DNA of 34,790 nucleotides. Source: Nocardiopsis coralli (GTDB lineage Bacteria; Actinomycetota; Actinomycetes; Streptosporangiales; Streptosporangiaceae). The notes beneath the pieces are model-generated. The model was given only the letters and a program-made list of their open reading frames with translations. It did no database searches and was not told the DNA's origin. The position numbers were made by a program, and so were the translations under genes. Location of the stretch: positions 247,629 through 282,418 of the forward strand of contig NZ_JADBGI010000007.1 in assembly GCF_014892575.1 (NCBI RefSeq). Direction: 5' to 3'. Shown piece by piece: positions 6,680-17,542 of this stretch. Within the stretch, counting starts at the first letter, position 1, and each line of letters opens with the position of its first letter.

Positions 6680-7981
6680 ATGCCCGACAACCACGGCCCC
6701 TACCTCATCCGCGGGGCACGCCCGCTCGGTGGCGACCCGGTCGACCTGCTCCTGCGCGACGGCACCGTCGCCCGGGTCGGGACCGACCTCGAGGCCCCCG
6801 AGGGCGCCCAGGTCGTCGACGCCGAGGGTCTGATCGCCCTGCCCGGCCTGGTCGACCTCCACACCCACCTGCGCGAGCCCGGACGCGAGGACGCCGAGAC
6901 GGTCGAGACCGGCTCCCGCTCGGCCGCCATGGGCGGCTTCACCGCCGTGCACGCCATGGCCAACACCGACCCCGTCGCCGACACCGCCGGTGTCGTCGAG
7001 CAGGTCTGGCACCTGGGCCGCGAGAGCGGCCTGTGCGACGTGCGCCCCGTCGGAGCCGTCACCGTCGGCCTCGCCGGCGAGCAGCTCTCCGAGATCGGCG
7101 CGATGGCCGACTCCGCCGCGAAGGTGCGTGTCTTCTCCGACGACGGCAAGTGCGTCTCGGACGCGCTGCTCATGCGCCGCGCCCTCGAGTACGTCAAGGC
7201 CTTCGACGGCGTCGTCGCCCAGCACGCCCAGGAGCCCCGCCTCACCGAGGGCGCCCAGATGAACGAGGGCTGCGTCTCCGACCGCCTCGGCCTGCCCGGC
7301 TGGCCCGCGGTCGCCGAGGAGGCGATCATCGCCCGCGACTGCCTGCTCGCCCAGCACGTCGGCTCGCGCCTGCACGTGTGCCACGTGTCCACCAAGGGTT
7401 CGGTCGACATCATCCGCTGGGCCAAGGAACGCGGCTGCGACGTCACCGCCGAGGTCACCCCCCACCACCTGCTCCTCACCGACGAGCTCGTGGAGGGCTA
7501 CGACCCGATCTACAAGGTCAACCCGCCGCTGCGCACCGAGGAGGACGTCCTCGCACTGCGCGAAGGCCTGGCCGACGGCACCATCGACGTCGTCGCCACC
7601 GACCACGCCCCCCACCCCGTGGAGGCCAAGGAGACCGAGTGGTCCAACGCCGCCATGGGAATGGTCGGTCTGGAGACCGCGTTGGCCGTCGTGCAGCGCA
7701 CCATGGTCGACACCGGGCTCCTGACCTGGGACCAGGTCGCCGACCGGATGTCGGCCACCCCCGCCCGCATCGGGCGGCTGGACGGCCACGGCCGCGCCCT
7801 GAGCGAGGGCGAGCCGGCCAACGTCGTCCTCTACGACCCTGCCGCCCCCGTCGGCGTCGACGGCACGGCCATGGTCACCAAGAGCAGCAACACCCCCTTC
7901 CGGGGCATGACCCTGCCCGGACAGGTGCGCGCCACGTTCCTGCGCGGGGTCCCCACCGTCCTGGAAGGCAAGACCGCATGA
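6680..7981 (+). CDS. pyrC: dihydroorotase
   Basis: This 433-residue class I dihydroorotase is an amidohydrolase-fold zinc enzyme that cyclises carbamoyl-aspartate to dihydroorotate. The metal ligands are visible in [10 protein letters not shown], with further His in [11 protein letters not shown] and [11 protein letters not shown] and the catalytic Asp in [18 protein letters not shown] and [10 protein letters not shown] are family hallmarks. It begins at ATG 6680, 91 bp after pyrB. The upstream ribosome binding site is weak (CAGAAAG). The TGA stop lies inside ATGA at 7978-7981, but I do not use that ATG for carA (see carA). No extra membrane-protein gene separates pyrC from carA. Confidence 0.97.
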   Translation: MPDNHGPYLIRGARPLGGDPVDLLLRDGTVARVGTDLEAPEGAQVVDAEGLIALPGLVDLHTHLREPGREDAETVETGSRSAAMGGFTAVHAMANTDPVADTAGVVEQVWHLGRESGLCDVRPVGAVTVGLAGEQLSEIGAMADSAAKVRVFSDDGKCVSDALLMRRALEYVKAFDGVVAQHAQEPRLTEGAQMNEGCVSDRLGLPGWPAVAEEAIIARDCLLAQHVGSRLHVCHVSTKGSVDIIRWAKERGCDVTAEVTPHHLLLTDELVEGYDPIYKVNPPLRTEEDVLALREGLADGTIDVVATDHAPHPVEAKETEWSNAAMGMVGLETALAVVQRTMVDTGLLTWDQVADRMSATPARIGRLDGHGRALSEGEPANVVLYDPAAPVGVDGTAMVTKSSNTPFRGMTLPGQVRATFLRGVPTVLEGKTA

Positions 7982-8034
7982 ACACCACCACACAGAACAG
8001 CCGGGGCGTCCCCGGCACGCAGGAGGGGGCAGAC

Positions 8035-9177
8035 GTGTCCGAGGAAACGGGCGGACCCGCGATCCTGGTACTCGAGGACGGCAGGGTCTTCCACGGCCGT
8101 TCGTTCGGGGCCGGCGGAGAGACCTTCGGCGAGGCCGTCTTCAACACCGGTATGACCGGCTACCAGGAGACCCTCACCGACCCCTCGTACCACCGCCAGA
8201 TCGTGGCGATGACCGCCCCGCACATCGGCAACACCGGCGTCAACGACGACGACCCCGAGTCCGGCCGCATCTGGGTCGCCGGGTACGTCGTCCGCGAGCC
8301 CGCCCGCATCCCCTCCAACTGGCGTGCCGAGCGCACCCTCGACGAGGAGCTGCGCCGCCAGGGTGTGGTCGGTATCGCCCTCAAGGGCACACGCGCGCTC
8401 ACCCGCCACCTGCGCGACCGCGGCGCCATGCGCGCGGCCGTCAGCAGCGTGGAGACCGACCCGCAGAAGCTGCTCGCCCGCATCCTGGAGCAGCCCACCA
8501 TGGCCGGCTCCGACCTGGCCGCCGAGGTCAGCACCGACGACGCCTACGAGGTCCTGCCGCCCGAGGGTGTGGAGGCCCGTTTCCACGTCGCCGCCATCGA
8601 CCTCGGCATCAAGGCCATGACCCCCCAGCGCCTGGCCGAGCGCGGGTGCAGGGTCACCGTGCTGCCCTCCGGCGCCACCGCCGAGGACATCCTCGCCCTG
8701 GACCCGGACGGCGTCTTCTTCAGCAACGGCCCCGGCGACCCCGCCACCGCCGACGGCCCCGTCGCCGCCATGCGCGGTGTGCTCGACGCCGGCAAGCCGC
8801 TCTTCGGCATCTGCTTCGGCAACCAGATCCTGGGCCGGTCCCTGGGGTTGGGCACCTACAAGCTCCCCTTCGGCCACCGCGGCGTCAACCAGCCGGTGCT
8901 CGACACCCGCAGCAGCCGCGTCGCCATCACCAGCCAGAACCACGGGTTCGCGGTCGACGCCCCGCTCGACGAGCCCTTCGACACCGACTACGGCCGGGCC
9001 GAGGTCAGCCACATCGGCCTCAACGACCAGGTCGTCGAGGGCCTGCGGCTGCTGGACCGACCCGTGTTCAGCGTCCAGTTCCACCCGGAGGCCGCCGCGG
9101 GCCCCCACGACGCGGCCGAACTCTTCGACGAGTTCGTCGACCTGATGTCCGCCCAGCCTGCTCCGGCTGCCAAGTAG
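8035..9177 (+). CDS. carA: carbamoyl-phosphate synthase small (glutaminase) subunit
   Basis: This 380-residue glutamine amidotransferase subunit supplies ammonia to CarB. The N-terminal CPSase small domain reads [18 protein letters not shown] ... [18 protein letters not shown]. The class I amidotransferase has [14 protein letters not shown] with the nucleophilic Cys, [11 protein letters not shown], and the catalytic His/Glu in VQFHPEA. Two starts are possible. ATG 7978 overlaps the pyrC stop. GTG 8035 has a strong AGGAGGGGG five bases upstream and gives the usual short N-terminus. A GC hairpin (8001-8015) between them also argues that this stretch is leader, so I prefer 8035. Confidence 0.93.
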   Translation: MSEETGGPAILVLEDGRVFHGRSFGAGGETFGEAVFNTGMTGYQETLTDPSYHRQIVAMTAPHIGNTGVNDDDPESGRIWVAGYVVREPARIPSNWRAERTLDEELRRQGVVGIALKGTRALTRHLRDRGAMRAAVSSVETDPQKLLARILEQPTMAGSDLAAEVSTDDAYEVLPPEGVEARFHVAAIDLGIKAMTPQRLAERGCRVTVLPSGATAEDILALDPDGVFFSNGPGDPATADGPVAAMRGVLDAGKPLFGICFGNQILGRSLGLGTYKLPFGHRGVNQPVLDTRSSRVAITSQNHGFAVDAPLDEPFDTDYGRAEVSHIGLNDQVVEGLRLLDRPVFSVQFHPEAAAGPHDAAELFDEFVDLMSAQPAPAAK

Positions 9178-9198
9178 CGATCAAGAGGAATCAAGAGC

Positions 9199-12513
<3,315 letters not shown>

Positions 12514-12684
12514 CCCCGGCACCCGGTGAAGGGGTTCCCCGGACCCCCGCCGCCGGGACCTGGACCGGGATCCGGGCGGCTCCGCGATGTCGGGGCCGCC
12601 CGGACCTGTGTCCGGCGGACCGCGCCCTCTTCCGGGCCCGGGTACCCGTACCGCCGAACCGCGTCGCCGCGTCCGGGGAGCCTC

Positions 12685-12690
12685 TAGGCT
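12685..12690 (+). promoter_or_regulatory. candidate internal -10 box before pyrK
   Basis: TAGGCT stands in the 284-bp carB-pyrK gap, just upstream of a strong hairpin. No clear -35 accompanies it, so an internal promoter is only possible. Confidence 0.25.
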
Positions 12691-12697
12691 GAGAGGG

Positions 12698-12721
12698 GCC
12701 GCCGGCCCCGCGGCCGGCGGC
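12698..12721 (+). repeat. hairpin in the carB-pyrK gap
   Basis: GCCGCCGGCC and GGCCGGCGGC form a perfect 10-bp stem with a CCGC tetraloop. The gap (12514-12797) is the longest inside the pyr operon and holds no gene I can support. The hairpin may attenuate or terminate carB transcription, or protect the downstream mRNA. Confidence 0.45.
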
Positions 12722-12797
12722 GACGGCCCCCGGCACCCACAGCGCGCGGCCCGTGTCCGCGCACCCGCACACCCACAGGAGAGGCCCCGCCCCGACC

Positions 12798-13694
12798 ATG
12801 AGCGACAACGGACCGGTGCAGATCAGATGCCCCGTGCTGAACGTGCGCAGGGTCGATGCCTACATCGGTATCACCGTGGTCGCCCCGGGGATCGCCGAAC
12901 GGTTCCGCGCGGGCCAGTTCGTCTCCGTCGGGGTGGGCGGGGACCACTCGAGCACGCTGCTGCGCCGCCCCTTCGCCGTGCACGACGTCAAGGCCGACTA
13001 CGGCGGCACCGTGGAGTTCCTCTTCTCGGTCGAGGGCACCGGTACGGCCTGGTTGGCCGAACGCCGGGCGCGTGACCTGCTGGACGTCGTCGGTCCCCTC
13101 GGCCGCCCCTTCCCGCTGCCCCGCGATCCGGTCAACTGCGTCCTGGTGGGCGGCGGATCCGGTGCGGCCCCGCTGTTCCCGCTGGCGCAGTCGCTGCGCC
13201 GCCGCGGCTGCCGGGTCGACTTCGTGATCGGGGCAGCCTCCGCCGACGGTGTGCTCAACGCCATCACCGCGCGGCGCTTGGCCGAGACCGCGAGCTTCAC
13301 CACCGACGACGGTTCCTTCGGCACCCGCGGCCGGGCCACCGACGTGCTCGAACGTGTGGTGGGGGAGTGCCGCTCCGACGCGGTTTACGCCTGCGGTCCC
13401 ATGCCGATGCTGCGCGCGGTCACCGCCGTCGCCGACCGGCACGGGCTGCCCGCACAGGTGTCGGTGGAGGAGACCATGGCCTGCGGCACGGGGATCTGCA
13501 TGACCTGCGTGATCCCGGTCGTGGGCGGGGACGGCATCACCCGCATGGTGCGCTCGTGCGTGGACGGTCCCGTCTTCCGGGGCGAGCAGGTGCGTTTCGA
13601 CGACGTCGGTTCCATCCCCTTCGACGCCCTGGGTGCCCCCGGGTGGAAGGGTGCCGCCGGACGCGGTGTCGAGCAGGACCGCGACATCGCCTGA
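12798..13694 (+). CDS. pyrK: dihydroorotate dehydrogenase electron-transfer subunit (PyrK)
   Basis: This 298-residue iron-sulfur flavoprotein passes electrons from the PyrD FMN to NAD+ in class 1B dihydroorotate dehydrogenase. The FAD-binding segment is RAGQFVSVGVGG ... LLRRPFAVHDV, the NAD-binding segment is NCVLVGGGSGAAPLFPLAQSL with AVYACGPMPML, and the [2Fe-2S] cysteines are in MACGTGICMTCVIPV and VRSCVDGPVF. The C-terminus is a short extension. I chose ATG 12798 because homologous sequence begins close behind it; an in-frame GTG at 12753 would add His/Pro-rich residues. AGGAGAGG lies 13 bp upstream, a rather long spacing. It pairs with the adjacent pyrD. Confidence 0.94.
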   Translation: MSDNGPVQIRCPVLNVRRVDAYIGITVVAPGIAERFRAGQFVSVGVGGDHSSTLLRRPFAVHDVKADYGGTVEFLFSVEGTGTAWLAERRARDLLDVVGPLGRPFPLPRDPVNCVLVGGGSGAAPLFPLAQSLRRRGCRVDFVIGAASADGVLNAITARRLAETASFTTDDGSFGTRGRATDVLERVVGECRSDAVYACGPMPMLRAVTAVADRHGLPAQVSVEETMACGTGICMTCVIPVVGGDGITRMVRSCVDGPVFRGEQVRFDDVGSIPFDALGAPGWKGAAGRGVEQDRDIA

Positions 13695-13724
13695 CCTCCA
13701 CACCACGACCCGACGAGTAGGACC

Positions 13725-14666
13725 GTGAACGTAACCCTCAGGACCCGGGTGGGCGGCCTCGAGCTGCCCAACCCCGTGGTGACCGCCGCCGGATGCGCGG
13801 GGGCGGGCCGCGAGCTCGCCCAGTTCTTCGACATCGCCTCCCTGGGGGCGGTGACGACCAAGTCGGTGATGCTGGAGCCTCACGCGGGCAGACCGGCCCC
13901 GCGCATGGCCGAGACACCCAGCGGCATGCTCTCGACCACCGGGATGCAGGGCCCGGGGCTGGACGTGCTGCTGCAGCGCGATCTGCCGTGGCTGCTCTCC
14001 CGCGGTGGCCGTGCGATCGTGTCGCTGGCCGGGGCAGGGGTGGCCGAGTTCGGTGAGCTCGCGCGGCGCCTGGCCGAGGCCGAGGGGATCGGCGCGATCG
14101 AGGTGAACCTCTCCTGCCCCGACCCGGAGAGCGCCACCGGCCGTACCTTCGCAGACGACCCGGCCCGAGCGGAGGAGGTCGTGGCCACGGTCCGCTCACG
14201 GGCCGGATCGCAGCTGCCGGTGCTGGCCAAACTCGCCGGCGACGTCCCCGACATCGTGGAATTGGCCACCGCCTGTACCGAGGCGGGCGCGGACGGGCTC
14301 TCGATGATCAACACGGTGCGCGGCATGGCCGTGGACACCCGGACCCTGCGTCCGGCCGTGGCCGGGGGTATGGGCGGACTGTCCGGACCCGCGGTGCGCC
14401 CCATCGCGGTGGGGTGCGTCCACCGTGTGCACGAGGCCCTGCCCGAGGTCCCCATCATCGGTATGGGCGGTGTGCGGACGGGGGAGGACGTCCTGGAGTT
14501 CATGGCCGCCGGGGCCAGCGCCGTGGGTGTGGGGACCGTGAACTTCTCCGACCCCTCCGCGGGCGCGCGGGTCCTGCGCGAGTTCACCGAGGCGCTCGAG
14601 GAACGGGGTTTCGCACGCGCCGCCGACCTGGTCGGGGCGGCCCACCGGACCGGACCGCGCGGCTGA
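13725..14666 (+). CDS. pyrD: dihydroorotate dehydrogenase catalytic subunit, class 1B
   Basis: This 313-residue FMN enzyme oxidises dihydroorotate to orotate. The N-terminal GLELPNPVVTAAGCAG, the LGAVTTKSV segment, and EVNLSCPDPES with the catalytic Cys that marks class 1 enzymes are visible, along with the phosphate-binding IIGMGGVRTGEDVLEFMAAGASAVGVGT. Class 2 quinone-dependent enzymes use Ser and a membrane helix; neither is seen, and pyrK lies immediately upstream, so NAD+ is the expected acceptor. The start is GTG 13725 with AGGA upstream. pyrF follows after 220 bp. Confidence 0.95.
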   Translation: MNVTLRTRVGGLELPNPVVTAAGCAGAGRELAQFFDIASLGAVTTKSVMLEPHAGRPAPRMAETPSGMLSTTGMQGPGLDVLLQRDLPWLLSRGGRAIVSLAGAGVAEFGELARRLAEAEGIGAIEVNLSCPDPESATGRTFADDPARAEEVVATVRSRAGSQLPVLAKLAGDVPDIVELATACTEAGADGLSMINTVRGMAVDTRTLRPAVAGGMGGLSGPAVRPIAVGCVHRVHEALPEVPIIGMGGVRTGEDVLEFMAAGASAVGVGTVNFSDPSAGARVLREFTEALEERGFARAADLVGAAHRTGPRG

Positions 14667-14768
14667 GCCGCAGCCGTCCGGGAGGCGCCGGGGAGGTCCC
14701 CCGCCCGCCGCACGGAACGTGTCCGAACCGGTCCCGGGCGGGTGGCATGAAGCCGTCCGCCCTGGGAA

Positions 14769-14791
14769 GTGCACACCCCGGTGGTGTGCAC
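14769..14791. repeat. inverted repeat upstream of pyrF
   Basis: GTGCACACC and GGTGTGCAC are perfect 9-bp arms around CCGGT. A further GTGCAC half-copy occurs at about 14804-14809. It could be an operator or an mRNA hairpin in the 220-bp pyrD-pyrF gap, which otherwise holds no gene. Confidence 0.45.
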
Positions 14792-14886
14792 ATGACAGTG
14801 ACCGTGCACCGTGTCGGGCCGTCGTGTGGGCCCGCGCGGTGCCGCATCGGCCACGGGGCCGGTGGCACACGATTGGAGAAACCGAC

Positions 14887-15594
14887 ATGACCGTGTCCTC
14901 AGCGCCCATCGCCGTCGCGATCGACGCCAAGGAGATCGAGACGGCGGCGACCTGGGCCTCTGCGGTGGCACCGCATGTGAGCACGGTCAAGGTGGGGCTC
15001 GAACTGTACCTGCGCTACGGTCCCGAGATCGTCAGCGCGGTACGCGGCGCCAACAAGGTCGGGGTCTTCCTCGACCTGAAGCTGCACGACATCCCCGCCA
15101 CCGTGGCGGGGGCTGCGCGCAGCGTCGCCGGTCTGAAGCCCTCCTACCTGACCGTGCACGCCAGTGGCGGCTCCGACATGGTCAGGGCCGCGGTCGAGGC
15201 GGCGCCGGACACCGACATCGCCGGTGTGACGGTTCTGACGTCGATGGACGAGGACGACCTGGAGCAGGTGGGGCTGCTCGGGCCGGCCCGCGACGCCGTC
15301 CGCCGTCTGGCCGTGCTCTCGGTGGAGGCGGGCGCCCGTGCGCTGGTGTGCTCGCCCCAGGAGGTGGCCATGGTCCGCTCGGAGGTGGGCCCCGACATCA
15401 CCCTCATCACACCGGGCGTGCGCCCGGCCGGGGCGGACCGGGGTGATCAGTCGCGGGTGGCCACCCCCGAGGAGGCCGTCGCAGCGGGCGCGGATCTTCT
15501 GGTCATCGGACGGCCCATCACCCGGGCACCGGATCCCGGCTCGGCGGCCGCATCCATCGCGGCTGCGGTCCGGCGTGCCGGTGTCCGTGTCTAG
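14887..15594 (+). CDS. pyrF: orotidine 5'-phosphate decarboxylase
   Basis: This 235-residue TIM-barrel enzyme decarboxylates OMP to UMP, the last step of the pathway. The catalytic segment FLDLKLHDIPATV carries the D-x-K-x-x-D core. VKVGLELYL near the N-terminus, YLTVHASGG, ITPGVRP, and the phosphate-binding VIGRPITRAPDP complete the type 1 signature. I chose ATG 14887 because GGAG lies 9 bp upstream and the family N-terminus (PIAVAIDAKE) follows closely. An open frame extends further 5' but runs through the inverted repeat at 14769. It ends the pyr block; mihF follows after 368 bp. Confidence 0.95.
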   Translation: MTVSSAPIAVAIDAKEIETAATWASAVAPHVSTVKVGLELYLRYGPEIVSAVRGANKVGVFLDLKLHDIPATVAGAARSVAGLKPSYLTVHASGGSDMVRAAVEAAPDTDIAGVTVLTSMDEDDLEQVGLLGPARDAVRRLAVLSVEAGARALVCSPQEVAMVRSEVGPDITLITPGVRPAGADRGDQSRVATPEEAVAAGADLLVIGRPITRAPDPGSAAASIAAAVRRAGVRV

Positions 15595-15679
15595 GGTCCG
15601 GTGCCGGGCCCGGCGGTGGATTCGTCGGGTCCGGTAGCCGGACTCGAGCAGCTGTCCCTGCGCTCACAGTTGTGGCTTA

Positions 15680-15696
15680 TCAATGACCGTTATTGA
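15680..15696. repeat. 17-bp near-perfect palindrome upstream of mihF
   Basis: The arms TCAATGAC and GTTATTGA match at 7 of 8 positions around a central C. It is AT-rich against a GC-rich background, which suggests a protein-binding site. Confidence 0.35.
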
Positions 15697-15727
15697 GTGT
15701 GTCCGAAATCCGTTTCCGGCCGCCCTG

Positions 15728-15743
15728 AGTGACCTGGGTCACC
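15728..15743. promoter_or_regulatory. CRP-like site upstream of mihF
   Basis: AGTGA-CCTGGG-TCACC has the perfect GTGA-N6-TCAC core of CRP-family sites. A second half-site, TGTGACC, follows at 15749-15755. Confidence 0.35.
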
Positions 15744-15785
15744 GCTCTGTGACCGTTCCTGGTGGCACGATCCCCGCTACCTTCA

Positions 15786-15805
15786 ATCAGGACCAAAGTC
15801 CCCAA
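15786..15805. promoter_or_regulatory. DosR/DevR-like box upstream of mihF
   Basis: The core GGACCAAAGTCCCC fits the dormancy-regulator consensus TTSGGGACTWWAGTCCCSAA at 17 of 20 positions across the box. If the -10 is CATGAT (15828-15833), the box centre sits near -44, the usual place for DosR activation. The regulator gene is not in this window. Confidence 0.4.
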
Positions 15806-15837
15806 TTTAGCCCCCGAGGGCAATGGCATGATGACTG

Positions 15838-15917
15838 TGCGTAGTTAGTTCGATGAAATAGCCCCTGAAAGGGCACTTTACGTTGCCTAACGGGGGTCAG
15901 ACCTACTAACTTGCGCA
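15838..15917 (+). other. possible structured 5' leader of mihF
   Basis: TGCGTA-GTTAGT (15838-15849) pairs with ACTAAC (15905-15910) and, after one bulged T, TGCGCA (15912-15917). This 12-bp stem closes a 55-nt interior. Inside, GCCC (15861-15864) pairs with GGGC (15871-15874), and the rest is AT-richer and purine-rich. The element would begin at the predicted transcript start and ends 45 nt before the mihF GTG. It does not match a riboswitch class I recognise. Confidence 0.35.
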
Positions 15918-15962
15918 GGCGTCCGCCCTCTACACACGAGTAGAAATCCGAGGTGACCCGGC

Positions 15963-16286
15963 GTGGCCCTTCCTCCCCTCACACCCGAGCAGCGGCATGC
16001 GGCTCTCGAGAAGGCCGCCAAGGCCAGAAAAGAGCGCGCAGAGGTCAAGAACAAGCTGAAGAACGGCGGCGTCTCGCTGTCCGAGGTGCTCTCCGAAGGC
16101 CTCAAGGACGACGTCATCGGCAAGATGAAGGTCTCGGCACTGCTCGAGTCCCTTCCCGGTGTCGGCAAGGTCCGTGCGAAGCAGATCATGGAGCGCCTCA
16201 ACATCGCTGAGTCGCGCCGTGTGCGCGGACTGGGCACCAACCAGCGTGCAGCGCTGGAAGAGGAGTTCGGCGACCTCACCAAGTAG
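15963..16286 (+). CDS. mihF: actinobacterial integration host factor (mIHF/sIHF)
   Basis: This 107-residue DNA-binding, nucleoid-associated protein is essential in mycobacteria and affects development in Streptomyces. The N-terminus LPPLTPEQRHAALEKAAKARKERAEVKNKLK is a helical arm. The core SALLESLPGVGKVRAKQIMERLNIAESRRVRGLG is the helix-two-turns-helix DNA-binding region with the GVGK hairpin. The length matches the family. The start is GTG 15963 with GAGGTGA six to seven bases upstream. It sits between pyrF and gmk as in other actinomycetes but has its own promoter region and terminator, so it is probably a separate, abundant transcript. Confidence 0.96.
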   Translation: MALPPLTPEQRHAALEKAAKARKERAEVKNKLKNGGVSLSEVLSEGLKDDVIGKMKVSALLESLPGVGKVRAKQIMERLNIAESRRVRGLGTNQRAALEEEFGDLTK

Positions 16287-16306
16287 AACCCCCGAACACC
16301 GCTGAC

Positions 16307-16342
16307 CGCCCGTTCGCGTCTCCCCACAGACGCGGACGGGCG
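16307..16342 (+). terminator. mihF terminator
   Basis: CGCCCGT/ACGGGCG and CGCGTCT/AGACGCG form a 15-bp stem with one mismatch and a 6-nt loop, 20 nt past the mihF stop. TTCGTGT follows shortly after. Confidence 0.65.
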
Positions 16343-16355
16343 CGTTCGTGTCCGG

Positions 16356-16364
16356 TGGTATAAC
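16356..16364 (+). promoter_or_regulatory. extended -10 promoter of gmk
   Basis: TGG-TATAAC is an extended -10 element lying just after the mihF terminator. It would give a leader of about 110 nt before gmk. No convincing -35 is needed or seen. Confidence 0.45.
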
Positions 16365-16484
16365 TGGAGCTTCCCCGCGACGCACGCGGACGTCCCGCAC
16401 ACACGCCGCACGGGGCGGCGGCCGCGCCCGGACTGCCCCGCGGCCCTTCACGTCGGCGCACAGCGAATGGAAGCCCGAACACAG

Positions 16485-17075
16485 ATGTCAGCTGAGCCCG
16501 GAGACCAGTCCAACCAGGCCGAGAAGCGTCTGATCGTCCTGTCCGGCCCCTCCGGAGTGGGCAAGAGCACCGTCGTGGCGGCCCTGCGCCGCGAGTACCC
16601 CGACGTGTGGCTGTCGGTCTCGGTCACCACCCGCGCACCCCGCCCGGGTGAGGAGGACGGGGTCCAGTACCACTTCGTCAGCGACGAGGAGTTCGACGAG
16701 CTCGTCGCGGCGGACCAGCTCCTGGAATGGGCCCAGTTCGCCGGCAACCGCTACGGGACGCCCCGCGCGCCCGTCCAGGCCCGCCTGACCGCGGGGCTGC
16801 CCGTGCTGCTGGAGATCGAGCTCCAGGGCGCCCGCCAGATCCGCGAGACCATGCCCGAGGCCCTGCACGTCTTCCTCGCCCCGCCCTCGTGGGACGAGCT
16901 CGTGCGCCGCCTCACCGGTCGCGGCACCGAGGCCGAGGAGGTCATCCAGCGCCGCCTGGAGACCGCCAAGGTCGAACTCGCCGCCGAGAAGGAGTTCGAC
17001 ACCACCCTCGTCAACACGTCGGTTCAGGACGTGTGCGGCGAGCTGCTAGCGTTGATGGCTGCGCCCAAGGTGTGA
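16485..17075 (+). CDS. gmk: guanylate kinase
   Basis: This 196-residue P-loop kinase converts GMP or dGMP to the diphosphate. The Walker A segment is [11 protein letters not shown], the GMP-binding region is [23 protein letters not shown], and the conserved [21 protein letters not shown] and LRRL-type lid ([16 protein letters not shown]) follow. The start is uncertain. ATG 16485 has GGAAG 12 bp upstream, while ATG 16467 would add six residues with no ribosome binding site. rpoZ follows after 104 bp and is probably cotranscribed. Confidence 0.95.
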   Translation: MSAEPGDQSNQAEKRLIVLSGPSGVGKSTVVAALRREYPDVWLSVSVTTRAPRPGEEDGVQYHFVSDEEFDELVAADQLLEWAQFAGNRYGTPRAPVQARLTAGLPVLLEIELQGARQIRETMPEALHVFLAPPSWDELVRRLTGRGTEAEEVIQRRLETAKVELAAEKEFDTTLVNTSVQDVCGELLALMAAPKV

Positions 17076-17179
17076 TAGCGCGGGGACACGAACCGCGCAG
17101 CGCACCCGAGCGCCGCCGATCCCATTCATCCACCTCGCGGCTTTCGACGAGCCGGAGACCGTCCCTGGGGGTATTCGAA

Positions 17180-17446
17180 GTGGCTGGTACCGAGCCCGTC
17201 GCCGAAGGCATCACCAACCCGCCGATCGACGACCTGCTGGAGTGCGTCGACAGCAAGTACAGCCTGGTGACCATGGCCTCCAAGCGGGCCCGCCAGATCA
17301 ACGCCTACTACGCTCAGCTCGGCGAAGGCCTGCTGGAGTACGTCGGCCCGCTGGTCGAGACGCAGGTCCAGGAGAAGTCCCTTTCCATCGCTCTGCGCGA
17401 GGTCCGCTCCGGGCTGCTGACCGCCGAGCCCTACGAGGGCAACTGA
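17180..17446 (+). CDS. rpoZ: RNA polymerase omega subunit
   Basis: This 88-residue omega subunit helps fold and stabilise the beta' subunit. The conserved core [32 protein letters not shown] is at residues 13-44, and the C-terminal [16 protein letters not shown] packs on beta'. GTG 17180 is the natural start: GGGGGT lies about 7 bp upstream and the residue count matches actinobacterial omega. A reading frame continues 5' into gmk, but only the last 88 codons have homology. A strong terminator follows before coaBC. Confidence 0.95.
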   Translation: MAGTEPVAEGITNPPIDDLLECVDSKYSLVTMASKRARQINAYYAQLGEGLLEYVGPLVETQVQEKSLSIALREVRSGLLTAEPYEGN

Positions 17447-17493
17447 GGCACCCCCGGCGGGTGACCGCCGGAGGCCCTCCACCGGCACGCCGC

Positions 17494-17517
17494 GCCGCCC
17501 CCGGGGTCGGGGGCGGC
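17494..17517 (+). terminator. rpoZ terminator
   Basis: GCCGCCCCCG and CGGGGGCGGC form a perfect 10-bp stem with a GGGT loop. A smaller hairpin with a GTGA tetraloop precedes it at 17454-17471. It lies between rpoZ and the coaBC -10 box. Confidence 0.6.
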
Positions 17518-17529
17518 CGTCGCGCCTGG

Positions 17530-17535
17530 TAGAAC
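17530..17535 (+). promoter_or_regulatory. -10 box of coaBC (leaderless)
   Basis: TAGAAC, preceded by TGG (extended form), ends 7 nt before GTG 17543, so the message should start at the codon. There is no Shine-Dalgarno. Confidence 0.5.
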
Positions 17536-17542
17536 TCCTTCC

